Origin: Cenarchaeum sp. | GTDB lineage: Archaea; Thermoproteota; Nitrososphaeria; Nitrososphaerales; Nitrosopumilaceae | Reading direction: 5' to 3' | Length of the DNA: 14,265 nt | Assembly (NCBI GenBank): GCA_007570915.1 | Contig: RKSK01000161.1 | Span: forward strand, 1 to 14,265 | In this document: in pieces, positions 1 through 6,611 of the stretch | Layout: every line of letters starts with the position of its first letter | How positions within the stretch are numbered: the stretch's first letter is position 1 | Program-made: the position numbers and the translations under genes | The notes under the pieces: model-generated | The model's database searches: none | What the model saw: only the letters and a program-made list of their open reading frames with translations | Told to the model about the DNA's origin: nothing

Positions 1-103
1 GGGCTGTTGGGCGCAGGACGCCAGGGGCCGCGGGGCGGCCGGGCGGGGCCCGGGGTTCACGGCGGCGCGGGCGAGCACGCGCGGTTTCGCGCGCGGCCCC
101 ACC

Positions 104-117
104 AGAAAAACTATAAG
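104..117 (+). promoter_or_regulatory. TATA-box promoter of the Rieske ferredoxin gene
   Basis: The sequence AGAAAAACTATAAG is an A/T-rich island in very G/C-rich DNA, and it lies about 26-30 nt before the ATG at 141. This matches an archaeal BRE/TATA element driving a leaderless transcript that would begin at or next to the ATG. Confidence 0.7.
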
Positions 118-140
118 GGCGCGCGAGCGGGCCTGCGCGC

Positions 141-449
141 ATGGCGAGGGTTGTGGCCGGCAAGGCCGCGGACATTCCCCCCGGCGCGCTCAAGAGGGTG
201 GGCGCCGAGGGAGGCGACATTGTGGTGGCCAACCTTGACGGCAGGTTTTGCGCAATGTCTGACACGTGCACGCACGCCGGCGCGAGCCTCTCAGAGGGCA
301 AGATAGAGGGGGCCAACGTCGTGTGCGGCTTGCACGGCGCGCAGTTTGACTGCGCCAGCGGGCGCCTCGCAAAGTTTCCCGCAAAGGTGCCCGACCTTAG
401 GTCGTACAGGGTTTCAGTGGAGGGCGACGACGTCGTCGTGGAGGCGTAG
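141..449 (+). CDS. Rieske-type [2Fe-2S] ferredoxin
   Basis: This 102-residue protein has no signal peptide or membrane segment, so it is probably a soluble cytoplasmic electron carrier. The Rieske ligands are visible as C43-T-H45 and C62-G-L-H65, which together bind one 2Fe-2S cluster through two cysteines and two histidines. Its length fits the small bacterial and archaeal Rieske ferredoxins of the NirD/BphF type rather than the membrane Rieske protein of a bc1 complex. The ATG at 141 is supported by the TATA box at 104-117. The next gene begins 3 nt after the stop, so the two are probably co-transcribed. The electron donor and acceptor cannot be told from the sequence. Confidence 0.88.
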   Translation: MARVVAGKAADIPPGALKRVGAEGGDIVVANLDGRFCAMSDTCTHAGASLSEGKIEGANVVCGLHGAQFDCASGRLAKFPAKVPDLRSYRVSVEGDDVVVEA

Positions 450-452
450 GTC

Positions 453-728
453 ATGGCGACAAGGGAGCAGAACGAAGAGTCGCTCAAGAACGCGCTGGCC
501 ACGCTAAACTCCGTGGCCTCCGACCCGATGGCCCCAAAGGCGGTAAAGAGGGGCGTCACGGAGGTCGTCTCCGGCCTAAAGGGCGGCGAGGGATCGCTTG
601 CGGTGCGCGCGGCAAACGCGATAAGCGCGCTAGACGACATCACGCAGGACCCAAACATGCCCTCGCATATCAGGACGCGCATGTGGCAGGCCGTCTCGAC
701 GCTCGAGGGCATAAGGGAGAAGGCCTAG
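453..728 (+). CDS. UPF0147 family protein
   Basis: This 91-residue, mainly helical protein of unknown function belongs to the archaeal UPF0147 family. The recognisable signature is the C-terminal block LAVRAANAISALDDITQDPN followed by MPSHIRTRMWQA, with an N-terminal helix containing ATLNSVASDPMAP. The length is normal for the family, and no catalytic residues are evident. It starts 3 nt after the Rieske stop and ends 14 nt before the methyltransferase start, so the three genes probably form one transcription unit. The family is widespread in archaea, but its role has not been established to my knowledge. Confidence 0.9.
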   Translation: MATREQNEESLKNALATLNSVASDPMAPKAVKRGVTEVVSGLKGGEGSLAVRAANAISALDDITQDPNMPSHIRTRMWQAVSTLEGIREKA

Positions 729-742
729 GCGGCCGCGCGGCC

Positions 743-1543
743 TTGAGGATCGAGGACTATATCGCGACGCTCCCCAAAGGCATAGTCTCCGGCGACGGCG
801 TGCAGCTGCCCGCGCGCGCTCTGCGCAGGATGCTAGGGCTTGCCGGAATCAGGCGCGGCGAGGCGTTCATGCACCTGGGGTGCGGGGACGGCGAGGGCCT
901 GCGGATTGCGCTGGAGGAGTTTGGCGCCGGCTCGGCAGTCGGCGTCGACACGAGCGCGGCGGCCGTCGCGACCGCGCGCGAGTCGCTGCCGGGGGACAGG
1001 TGCGAGGTCGTGTGCGGCGACGCGGTGGACGCCGACGTGTCCGGCGCCGACGTTGTCGCCTACTGGTTTGCGGACGAGGCCATCACCGCCCCGCTGCGCC
1101 GCACGCTCTCCTCGCTGCGCGAGGGCGCGCGAGTCGTCAGCGTGTGGGGCCCGCCGGCGGGCTGCCTTCCAGAGCGCATCGACTTTCCCTTTGTGCTCAG
1201 CGTCGCGCCGTTCCGCGAGGCCAAAAGCGTGCGCGAGCAGCTCCTCGCGGTCCTCGGCGTCAGGTGCGTCGACTTTGTGACGGCGTGGGAGTACTCGGAG
1301 CGCTACACGCGCGCCATAGGCCCGGACGGAAACGAGGGCAACCGATTTCTCACAATGATGCAGGCAGTCACCATGTGGATAGGCGCGAGGAACCTGGGCG
1401 TCTCGTGCACAAGCGAGATGCCCGAGTCCATACGCACGTACGCGGGGATACTGCGGACGTTCTATGGCATAGAGGTCGAGCACCTGCTGGAGGGCGGGGG
1501 GGAGAGCCAACCCGGGCCCCGGGGCGCCGCGCACGCCCAATGA
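743..1543 (+). CDS. SAM-dependent class I methyltransferase, substrate unknown
   Basis: This 266-residue protein has a Rossmann-type SAM-binding region. Motif I reads HLGCGDGEG at residues 44-52, an acidic strand end AVGVDT at 65-70 would contact the ribose, and CGDAVDADV at 91-99 looks like the adenine-binding loop. The C-terminal half (about 150-266) matches no substrate domain I can name. I chose the TTG at 743 because it follows the UPF0147 stop by 14 nt and gives MRIEDYIATLPKGIV as N-terminus. An in-frame GTG at 683 would overlap the previous gene and add a poor, low-complexity extension. The end of the gene overlaps an ATG (ATGA) in another frame, but the next gene more likely starts at 1612. 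Confidence 0.75.
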   Translation: MRIEDYIATLPKGIVSGDGVQLPARALRRMLGLAGIRRGEAFMHLGCGDGEGLRIALEEFGAGSAVGVDTSAAAVATARESLPGDRCEVVCGDAVDADVSGADVVAYWFADEAITAPLRRTLSSLREGARVVSVWGPPAGCLPERIDFPFVLSVAPFREAKSVREQLLAVLGVRCVDFVTAWEYSERYTRAIGPDGNEGNRFLTMMQAVTMWIGARNLGVSCTSEMPESIRTYAGILRTFYGIEVEHLLEGGGESQPGPRGAAHAQ

Positions 1544-1578
1544 GCCGCCAGGGCGCCGGGCCGCGCCCAGGCGCAATC

Positions 1579-1588
1579 CCATATAACG
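1579..1588 (+). promoter_or_regulatory. TATA-box promoter of the secreted membrane-anchored protein
   Basis: CCATATAACG lies about 28 nt before a TTG at 1612. The position argues that the downstream gene begins at 1612 with a leaderless message, rather than at the ATG at 1540 that overlaps the previous stop. Confidence 0.6.
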
Positions 1589-1611
1589 GGGCCAGTCGGC
1601 GCCCCCGCGCG

Positions 1612-2142
1612 TTGAGGGCAAAGGGACTAGCCGTGCTCGCCTCCGCGGCCGTCGTGCTCGCCGCCGCGGCCATGGCGCCTGACGCCGCGGCCCACTCGCT
1701 GTTCAACTCGGCCGAGCAGTACATCGCCGGCCACCGCGTCCAGGTCGCCACGCTCCCAGAGTTTCCGCAGATAGGCGAGCCCTCGCAGGTCCTCTTTCGC
1801 GTGACGGACTCGGACTATGAGGAGCTCCCCGGCGTCATAATGCGCGTGCGCATACTGCATGACGGCACGGAGGTCCACTCGGACGGCCCGCGCGTCGTGG
1901 AGGGGGCGCACCACATCCTCGACTTTGCCTTTGAGACCCAGGGCAACCACATAATGCACGTCGACCTGTACAACCTAGAGGGAGCAGCAAACGAGATCAC
2001 GACATACACGTTCAACATCAGCACGCAGAGCCCGTTTGGGTACGTCTTTATCGCGAGCATCACCGTCGGCGCGGTGATCTTTGCCCTCGTCGTGGGCTAT
2101 ATCTACCTGCCCGACATTATCAGGCGCCGGCGCGAAGGCTAG
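1612..2142 (+). CDS. Secreted Ig-like domain protein with C-terminal membrane anchor
   Basis: This 176-residue protein has an N-terminal signal peptide (positively charged start, hydrophobic stretch about 5-21, small residues AAA before H28). An extracytoplasmic beta-rich domain spans about 28-140, and a transmembrane helix at 143-166 is followed by the basic tail IIRRRREG. The domain pattern GEPSQVLFRVTD with a later HDGTEV resembles YtkA-like or other Ig-fold domains, but I cannot assign a function. If cleavage falls after AAA, the mature protein begins with histidine, as in some copper-binding proteins; the domain also has H100, H101, H113 and H116. The TTG start at 1612 is chosen from the TATA box at 1579. 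It converges on the CtaA gene, with the two 3' ends overlapping by 23 bp. Confidence 0.7.
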   Translation: MRAKGLAVLASAAVVLAAAAMAPDAAAHSLFNSAEQYIAGHRVQVATLPEFPQIGEPSQVLFRVTDSDYEELPGVIMRVRILHDGTEVHSDGPRVVEGAHHILDFAFETQGNHIMHVDLYNLEGAANEITTYTFNISTQSPFGYVFIASITVGAVIFALVVGYIYLPDIIRRRREG

Positions 2143-2572
2143 GCTCCCGCCGGCGCGAGAGGCCAAACACAAAGATGACCGTGAGGAGGGCCGAGGCGAA
2201 GAGCAGTATGCCGATCCCAAAGTGGACCGTGACTAGTATCGCGTGGAGCTTTTGGTCTATGACTAGCGCGCCGAGGGTGATCTGCGTGGCGACAAACGCC
2301 GCGGCCGCCGTGCTCGTCACCGTCGCCGGCCCGACGCGCTCGCGGGCCCTCCAGCACGCGACTGCCGTCGCCACGACGAGCATCCCCGTGAACATCGCCA
2401 CGACCCTGTGAACCCACTCGACCATGTACTGCTCCGTCGGCCATAGGCCGCTCGGGCAGAGGGGCCAGTCGGGGCAAGTGAGGCCGAGGCCCGCGGCCGA
2501 GACGTACCCGCCTATGACCATGAGCGAGTAGAGGACGCCGAGCGAGACGCATGCGAGGTAGCGCGCGAGCAT
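2120..2572 (-). CDS. ctaA: Heme A synthase, CtaA/COX15 family (half-size archaeal form)
   Basis: This 150-residue membrane protein has about four transmembrane helices (near 5-27, 55-75, 85-105, 115-138). CtaA converts heme O to heme A for heme-copper oxidases. Visible family features are the loop AGLGLTCPDWPLCP with the cysteine pair C33 and C39, the helix start E52-W-V-H55-R, and H117 in VHFGIG. Bacterial CtaA has about 300 residues made of two such halves. The single four-helix form is known from archaea such as Aeropyrum. I start at the ATG at 2572, 4 nt after the cupredoxin stop, because an upstream extension would overlap that gene and is not hydrophobic. It is the last gene of the oxidase operon. 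Confidence 0.85.
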   Translation of the reverse strand: MLARYLACVSLGVLYSLMVIGGYVSAAGLGLTCPDWPLCPSGLWPTEQYMVEWVHRVVAMFTGMLVVATAVACWRARERVGPATVTSTAAAAFVATQITLGALVIDQKLHAILVTVHFGIGILLFASALLTVIFVFGLSRRREPSLRAGA

Positions 2573-2576
2573 GGTC

Positions 2577-3536
2577 TCACTCCACGACAAAGGCGCCCTG
2601 CATGCCCTGCAGCGAGTGGCCCGGCACCGTGCAGATATAGTGGTAGAGGCCGGGCGCGCCAGCGACAAAGGTGACCTCGCCGGACTCGCCGCCGCGCAGC
2701 GGGGCCGTCGGCGAGGCGATCGCCGAGTCCCACACGACGCTGTTAAAGTCCTCCGGGTCCGTCACGACGCCAAACGAGTGGAACGAGACGCCCGTGTTCG
2801 TCGAGCGGACCGTGACGGTGTCGCCGGACCGCACGCGTATCTCGGGGTTTGCGCCCTCCTCGCCGGGCAGGCCGTTGAAGCCGAGCGTCAAAAAGTCGTC
2901 GGACTCGACAAAGTCGAGGTCAAACTCGTGGGACATCGCCTCGCGCGCCGGCTCTGGCGCGGCCTCCTCGCGCGGCCCGACGACGATCTCGCCGACCATG
3001 CCCTGCTCGCGGTGGCCGGGGACCGTGCAGATGTAATAGTACGTCCCCTCCTCGGCCGGCACAAACTCGGCGAGGCCGCCCTCGCCCGGCCTGAGCGGGT
3101 TGGCCGGCGAGGCGACCTCGGTTCCCGGTATGATGCCCGCATAGCCCTCCTCGTCGGCAGTCACGCCAAACGAGTGGAACGAGACGCCGGCGTTGCTCAC
3201 GTCAAAGAGTATGCGGTCGCCGACGGACGCCGTGACCGTCGGGTTTGCGCCCTCCTCGCCGGGCAGGCCGTTGAAGCCGAGCGTCAAAAAGTCGTCAGAC
3301 TCGACAAAGTCGAGGTCGACGCGGATCTCGGCCCCGCTGGCCGCCGGGGGCGGGGGCGGGGCCGCGGGCTCGCCGCCTGCCCCGCCGGCCACGACGGGGG
3401 CCGGCATTGATATCCAATAGTCCCACATGCCAAAGAATATGCCGCCGCCCACGACGCAGATGCCGACCATGATCGCCATCATGCGGCCCATCCTCTCCGG
3501 AGTCGTCCTGTAGATTTGCTGCTGCGCGCTCAACAT
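2577..3536 (-). CDS. Membrane-anchored double cupredoxin (two type 1 copper domains)
   Basis: This 319-residue protein has a cytoplasmic N-terminus, one transmembrane anchor (about 19-43) and a Pro/Ala-rich linker (45-68). Two plastocyanin/halocyanin-like domains follow (about 70-188 and 203-319). Both copper sites look complete: H121, C170, H175, M180 in the first and H253, C302, H307, M312 in the second, each in the form C-TVPG-H-x4-M. The offset is exactly 132 residues. Such blue copper proteins replace cytochrome c in ammonia-oxidising archaea and probably feed electrons to the CuA site of the adjacent oxidase. I start at the ATG at 3536. A GTG at 3539 is an alternative that adds one residue. 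It lies between coxA and ctaA in the same operon. Confidence 0.9.
   Translation of the reverse strand: MLSAQQQIYRTTPERMGRMMAIMVGICVVGGGIFFGMWDYWISMPAPVVAGGAGGEPAAPPPPPAASGAEIRVDLDFVESDDFLTLGFNGLPGEEGANPTVTASVGDRILFDVSNAGVSFHSFGVTADEEGYAGIIPGTEVASPANPLRPGEGGLAEFVPAEEGTYYYICTVPGHREQGMVGEIVVGPREEAAPEPAREAMSHEFDLDFVESDDFLTLGFNGLPGEEGANPEIRVRSGDTVTVRSTNTGVSFHSFGVVTDPEDFNSVVWDSAIASPTAPLRGGESGEVTFVAGAPGLYHYICTVPGHSLQGMQGAFVVE
2845..2921. repeat. Copy 1 of a 77-bp direct repeat inside the double cupredoxin gene
   Basis: This stretch matches 3241-3317 at 76 of 77 positions (G at 2901 against A at 3297). It encodes the start of the second cupredoxin domain, through FVESDDFLTLGFNGLPGEEG. The repeats are in frame and 396 bp apart, which is exactly the 132-residue domain period. 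Confidence 0.95.
3241..3317. repeat. Copy 2 of the 77-bp direct repeat inside the double cupredoxin gene
   Basis: This copy encodes the corresponding start of the first cupredoxin domain. The near-identity at DNA level contrasts with the diverged remainder of the two domains, which suggests recent gene conversion or slippage confined to this segment. Confidence 0.95.
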
Positions 3537-3543
3537 CACATCA

Positions 3544-5070
3544 CTAGTGCTGCGGGTTTTTCCTCTCGTACGGGTAGTAGTATTTGGCGCCCAGGCCCCA
3601 CGGGTCGTCGAGGTCCGCGGGGCGCCCGCGCGCGGTGCTGTGGAGCATGTTTGCCAGGAATATGACCATGGAGACGCCGATTATCATCGCGCCGACGGAG
3701 GCGATCTGGTTCATCGCTATCCACTCTGGTATCGGCGGATAGTCGTACACGCGGCGCGGCATCCCAAAGAGGCCCAGGACGTGCTGCGTGAAAAAGACCA
3801 TGACCGTCCCGACGAACGAGAGGACAAAGTGGATGTTGCCCATGCGCTCGTTGTACATGCGCCCTGTCACGTACGGGAACATGTAGTAGAGGTAGCCGAC
3901 CGAGCCAAAGAGTATGGTCCCCATGACAAACAGGTGAAAGTGCCCGACGACCCAGTACGAGTCGTGCGTGACAAAGTCCAGCGGCATTGCGCTGTTTACG
4001 ACGCCGCCTGCGCCGGCCGAGAAAAAGAGTGCAATCCCGCCTATCGCCCAGAGCATCGGCGTCGAGAAGCGTATGCGCCCGCCCCACATCGTCGCCAAAA
4101 AGTTAAAGACGTGCATCGCAGACGCGGGCACGGCGGCGAGCGTCCCGACCATAAAGACGGTCTTTTCGGTGAAGGACATGCCCGTGGCGTACATGTGGTG
4201 GGCCCACGAGGCAAAGCCCACTATGGAGAGCAGGACGAACGCCGCTATCCCCGAGGACGCGCTGAATATGGGCTTGCGCGAAAAGCGCGGGATGATCTCG
4301 TACATCATGCCGATCGCCGGTATGACGAGCACGTAGACCTCGGGGTGGAACGTGAACCAGAACAGGTGCGCGTACGCGATCGGGTCGCCGCCGACGGCGG
4401 GGTTGAAGAAGCCAGACGCCCCGAGGCGGTCCGTGAGCAGCATGAGGAGGGCCGCGGCGAAGGTCGGCAGCGCGACGAGGACGATGAGCGAGGAGGAGAG
4501 GAACGACCACGCGAGCAGCGGGACCCTTGAGATCGGCATGTCGGGGTGCTTGCACTTTAGTATCGTCACGATAAAGTTGATCGCGCCGAGTATCGAGGAG
4601 ACGCCGAGTATCTTGAGGCCGAATATCCACATGTCGGCGGCCGGGCCGGGGGCGCTGATCACCGAGTAGGGCGGCGTGGCGTACCACGTAAAGTCCGCAA
4701 AGCCGAGCCATATGAGCGCGCCGGCCGGCGGGATCATCCAGAAGGCGATCGCGTTGAGCTTTGGGTACGCCATGTCCTTGTAGCGGACCATTATCGGCAC
4801 GAAATAGTTGCCCACGGCCGAGGCGAACGGCAGTATGAAGAGGAATATGAGCGTCGTCCCGTGGACCGTGAATATGCGGTTGAACGTCATCGCGTCGCCG
4901 ATTATCTGCGCGCCCGGAAAGAAGAGCTCGGCCCTTATCGAGAGCGCAAGCGCGCCGCCCATGAACATGAACGCAAGCGACGTTATGAGGTAGAGGAGGC
5001 CCACGTCGGTGTGGTGCGTCGAGAACATTATCTGCCATATCGGGCGCGGGCGCGCGAGCTCCATGACCAT
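3544..5070 (-). CDS. coxA: Heme-copper oxidase subunit I
   Basis: This 508-residue, roughly twelve-helix protein is the catalytic subunit of the terminal oxidase, reducing O2 to water and pumping protons. The low-spin heme ligands are H70 and H379. The high-spin heme ligand is H377 in GHFHL. CuB ligands are H242 in HPEVY and H291-H292 in AHHM, with Y246 the likely cross-linked tyrosine. D-channel residues N88, D99 and N106 and the helix VI glutamate E244 are present, indicating an A-type oxidase. RR at 439-440 matches the heme-propionate arginines. The usual K-channel lysine is not seen: the matching stretch reads VPASAMHVF. The residue before HPEVY is F rather than the usual G. The ATG at 5070 follows the subunit II stop by 1 nt; a second ATG at 5064 is an alternative. 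Confidence 0.95.
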   Translation of the reverse strand: MVMELARPRPIWQIMFSTHHTDVGLLYLITSLAFMFMGGALALSIRAELFFPGAQIIGDAMTFNRIFTVHGTTLIFLFILPFASAVGNYFVPIMVRYKDMAYPKLNAIAFWMIPPAGALIWLGFADFTWYATPPYSVISAPGPAADMWIFGLKILGVSSILGAINFIVTILKCKHPDMPISRVPLLAWSFLSSSLIVLVALPTFAAALLMLLTDRLGASGFFNPAVGGDPIAYAHLFWFTFHPEVYVLVIPAIGMMYEIIPRFSRKPIFSASSGIAAFVLLSIVGFASWAHHMYATGMSFTEKTVFMVGTLAAVPASAMHVFNFLATMWGGRIRFSTPMLWAIGGIALFFSAGAGGVVNSAMPLDFVTHDSYWVVGHFHLFVMGTILFGSVGYLYYMFPYVTGRMYNERMGNIHFVLSFVGTVMVFFTQHVLGLFGMPRRVYDYPPIPEWIAMNQIASVGAMIIGVSMVIFLANMLHSTARGRPADLDDPWGLGAKYYYPYERKNPQH

Positions 5071-5071
5071 C

Positions 5072-5503
5072 CTAGGCGGCCTCCTCGACTATGAGCTTGC
5101 CCCTCATGTTGTAGTGTATGAGCCCGCAGTACTCGCGGCACTGTATGTCGTGCTCGCCGGCCTCCATGGGCGCAAACCAGACCGTGTTGACCCTGCCGGG
5201 CACCGCGTCAAGCAGCACGACATAGTCGTGTATGTTGAACGAGTGTATGACGTCCTTTGAGGTGATCTCGAGCCTGTAGGCCTTGCCGGCCTCGACGCGC
5301 ATCTCGCCGATCCTCTTTGTCCCGTCCTCGTGCTCAAAGGTCCAGAACCACTGCTGGCCGGTCACCTTTATGAGCTCGGCGTCCTCGGGTATGTGCTCGA
5401 CTATCCTCTCGACGTTCCACGCCTCGGCCCCGACCCAGCAGAGCAGCGCGACGACGACGCCGATATAGACCCACTCGGGCATGTTAGAGTGGCCGCTCAC
5501 CAC
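5072..5503 (-). CDS. coxB: Heme-copper oxidase subunit II, CuA domain with one membrane helix
   Basis: This 143-residue protein has one transmembrane helix (about 11-27) and an extracytoplasmic cupredoxin-fold CuA domain. The CuA ligands are complete: H87 in VIHSF, then C122-R-E124-Y-C126-GLI-H130-YN-M133. GQQWFW at 49-54 is the aromatic patch where the electron donor docks. It accepts electrons, probably from the membrane cupredoxin encoded two genes downstream, and passes them to heme a of subunit I. Normal subunit II has two N-terminal helices; here only the second is present and the upstream small gene appears to supply the first. The start may be GTG 5503, GTG 5500 (overlapping the previous TGA) or ATG 5482; I give the longest. 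Confidence 0.93.
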   Translation of the reverse strand: MVSGHSNMPEWVYIGVVVALLCWVGAEAWNVERIVEHIPEDAELIKVTGQQWFWTFEHEDGTKRIGEMRVEAGKAYRLEITSKDVIHSFNIHDYVVLLDAVPGRVNTVWFAPMEAGEHDIQCREYCGLIHYNMRGKLIVEEAA

Positions 5504-5754
5504 TCGCCGGCCTCCTCATACTTTGTCGGCGCCGCCTTGGGGTTGGACTCGCGGAAGCGCAGGCAGAGCCAGACTATGGTCCCGGAGACGACGGTCCCTA
5601 TGGTGAAGGCGACTGTCATCATGCGAAAGAAGAGGTTCCATATCTCGGCCCTGCGGTCAAGGTACTCGCCCGGCTCCGTGGCCGCGAGGGCCGGCAGCGC
5701 GGGGATCGAGAGGGCAAGGGCCAGGATCGCAAGCGAGGGGGCGCGATGTGTCAT
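5497..5754 (-). CDS. Small membrane protein, probable detached N-terminal helix of oxidase subunit II
   Basis: This 85-residue protein has a signal-like hydrophobic stretch (about 6-24, ending PALAAT) and one clear transmembrane helix (about 43-66), followed by RFRESNPKAAPTKYEEAGEW. In ordinary subunit II proteins a first helix ending in a basic cytoplasmic segment is followed by a short loop, a second helix and the CuA domain. Here that pattern is split between this gene and the next, which overlap by 7 bp in different frames. It is the first gene of the oxidase operon. I start at the ATG at 5754, supported by a TATA box at 5782-5791; a longer upstream reading lacks support. The role is inferred from position and topology, not from a recognised domain. 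Confidence 0.75.
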   Translation of the reverse strand: MTHRAPSLAILALALSIPALPALAATEPGEYLDRRAEIWNLFFRMMTVAFTIGTVVSGTIVWLCLRFRESNPKAAPTKYEEAGEW

Positions 5755-5781
5755 CCCTGATGCCGGCGCGGCCCGGGATTT

Positions 5782-5791
5782 GGTATTTAAT
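5782..5791 (-). promoter_or_regulatory. TATA-box promoter of the terminal oxidase operon
   Basis: On the minus strand this reads ATTAAATACC, about 28-37 nt before the ATG at 5754. It is the only A/T-rich block upstream of the five oxidase genes, which are otherwise spaced by 7 nt or less or overlap, so it probably drives the whole operon. Confidence 0.65.
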
Positions 5792-5839
5792 GGTTTAGCG
5801 CCCCGGCGCCCGCGCGCGCGCCCCCGCCGGCCTCCCATA

Positions 5840-5849
5840 CCTTTAAATC
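5840..5849 (+). promoter_or_regulatory. TATA-box promoter of the SRPBCC gene
   Basis: CCTTTAAATC is centred about 29 nt before the TTG at 5874. It is distinct from the oxidase-operon TATA box and about 50 bp from it, so the two divergent genes have separate core promoters in a 119-bp intergenic region. Confidence 0.65.
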
Positions 5850-5873
5850 CGCTATTTCTGGGGCGCGCGCGCG

Positions 5874-6470
5874 TTGGCGACGGTGCGGCGCTCGATCGAG
5901 GTCAAGGTGCCCGTGGGCACGGTCTTCACCTACTTTGCGCGCCCCGAGCACGTCTCTGACCAGATGACCGACAAGGGCGTCGGCATGACGGTCATACCCA
6001 TGGACATCAAGGAGGGCATGGGCGTGGGGACGACCTTTAGGATTATAGGCGACTTTGGGGGCAAGCGCCTCGAGTGGGACTGCGAGACGACCGAGTTTGA
6101 GCGCGAGAGGCGCATATCGGCCCGCCAGATAGACGGGCCCTTCAAGAGGTGGGAGATATCGACCGAGTTCGAGTCCCTCGGCGAGGACCGCTCGCGCGTG
6201 ACGATGACCGTAGAGTATGACATGCCGTTTGGCCCCCTCGGGACCATACTCGACAAGGCAAAGTTTGCGCGCTCGGCCGAGCGCGGCATGGAGACGGCCC
6301 TCTACAAGGTCCGCGGCCTCCTCGAGGGCAACGGCTCGATACCCGTGTACATCACGCTGGACGCCTACCAGAGGCTTCTCGCCGAGAAGAAAAAGATGGG
6401 CAACGCGCCCGTCTCGATGGTCCTCAACGCCATACTCGACAGGCACGCAAGGGCCGAGATCGCCCAATAG
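5874..6470 (+). CDS. SRPBCC (START-like) protein with a ribbon-helix-helix-like C-terminus
   Basis: This 198-residue soluble protein's residues about 4-150 have the strand-helix pattern of the SRPBCC/polyketide cyclase superfamily, which forms a hydrophobic ligand cavity. Recognisable parts are SIEVKVPVGTVFTYFARPEH at the N-terminus, the central beta strands, and the long helix near 125-150. Residues about 155-192 (IPVYITLDAYQRLL, then NAPVSMVLNAILDRH) look like a ribbon-helix-helix DNA-binding unit: one beta strand and two helices. If real, this would be a ligand-sensing DNA-binding protein. The TTG start at 5874 is set by the TATA box 29 nt upstream. It is divergent from the oxidase operon and could regulate it, but that is only inference from position. 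Confidence 0.75.
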   Translation: MATVRRSIEVKVPVGTVFTYFARPEHVSDQMTDKGVGMTVIPMDIKEGMGVGTTFRIIGDFGGKRLEWDCETTEFERERRISARQIDGPFKRWEISTEFESLGEDRSRVTMTVEYDMPFGPLGTILDKAKFARSAERGMETALYKVRGLLEGNGSIPVYITLDAYQRLLAEKKKMGNAPVSMVLNAILDRHARAEIAQ

Positions 6471-6490
6471 TCCCCGCGCCCCTCGCCACA

Positions 6491-6500
6491 CTTTAATACA
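6491..6500 (+). promoter_or_regulatory. TATA-box promoter of tRNA-Lys
   Basis: CTTTAATACA lies about 26-35 nt before the first base of the tRNA at 6526, at the spacing expected for an archaeal tRNA promoter. Confidence 0.6.
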
Positions 6501-6525
6501 GCCGCGCCCGCGCGCCGCGCCACGC

Positions 6526-6602
6526 GGGTCTATGGCTCAGCCAGGTAGAGCACCGGACTCTTAATCCGGCTGTCGAGGGTTCGAATCCCTCTAGACCCGC
6601 CA
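6526..6602 (+). tRNA. tRNA-Lys (anticodon CTT), CCA encoded
   Basis: The cloverleaf is complete. The acceptor GGGTCTA (6526-6532) pairs with TAGACCC (6592-6598). The D stem is GCTC/GAGC. The anticodon stem is CCGGA/TCCGG with loop CTCTTAA, giving anticodon CTT at 6560-6562. The T stem is GAGGG/CCCTC with loop TTCGAAT. The discriminator is G6599 and the gene encodes the 3' CCA (6600-6602). No intron is visible. It reads lysine AAG codons, which suit a high-GC genome. Confidence 0.97.
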
Positions 6603-6611
6603 ACGCCGCCC

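Noticed and set aside
1..104. Possible partial gene at the left end
   Set aside because: Several frames are open, but only because of the G/C content; there is no recognisable protein sequence or start signal.
880..1611. Long N-terminal extension in frame with the secreted protein at 1612
   Set aside because: It lies inside the methyltransferase gene in another frame and is Arg/Gly-rich. The signal peptide and TATA box place the real start at 1612.
1540..1611. ATG at 1540 overlapping the methyltransferase stop as start of the secreted protein
   Set aside because: It would put 24 polar residues before the signal peptide and leave the well-placed TATA box at 1579 inside the gene.
2845..3317. 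The 77-bp direct repeats as a CRISPR array or mobile element remnant
   Set aside because: There are only two copies, in frame within one protein and spaced by exactly one domain length.
2571..3410. Plus-strand open frame opposite the double cupredoxin gene
   Set aside because: It is the mirror of a duplicated, conserved gene, and its own internal repeats simply reflect the cupredoxin duplication.
3547..4530. A 327-codon plus-strand open frame opposite coxA
   Set aside because: It is antisense to a clearly conserved oxidase subunit, is rich in Arg, His and Asp as expected of reverse frames in high-GC DNA, and has no promoter or recognisable domain.
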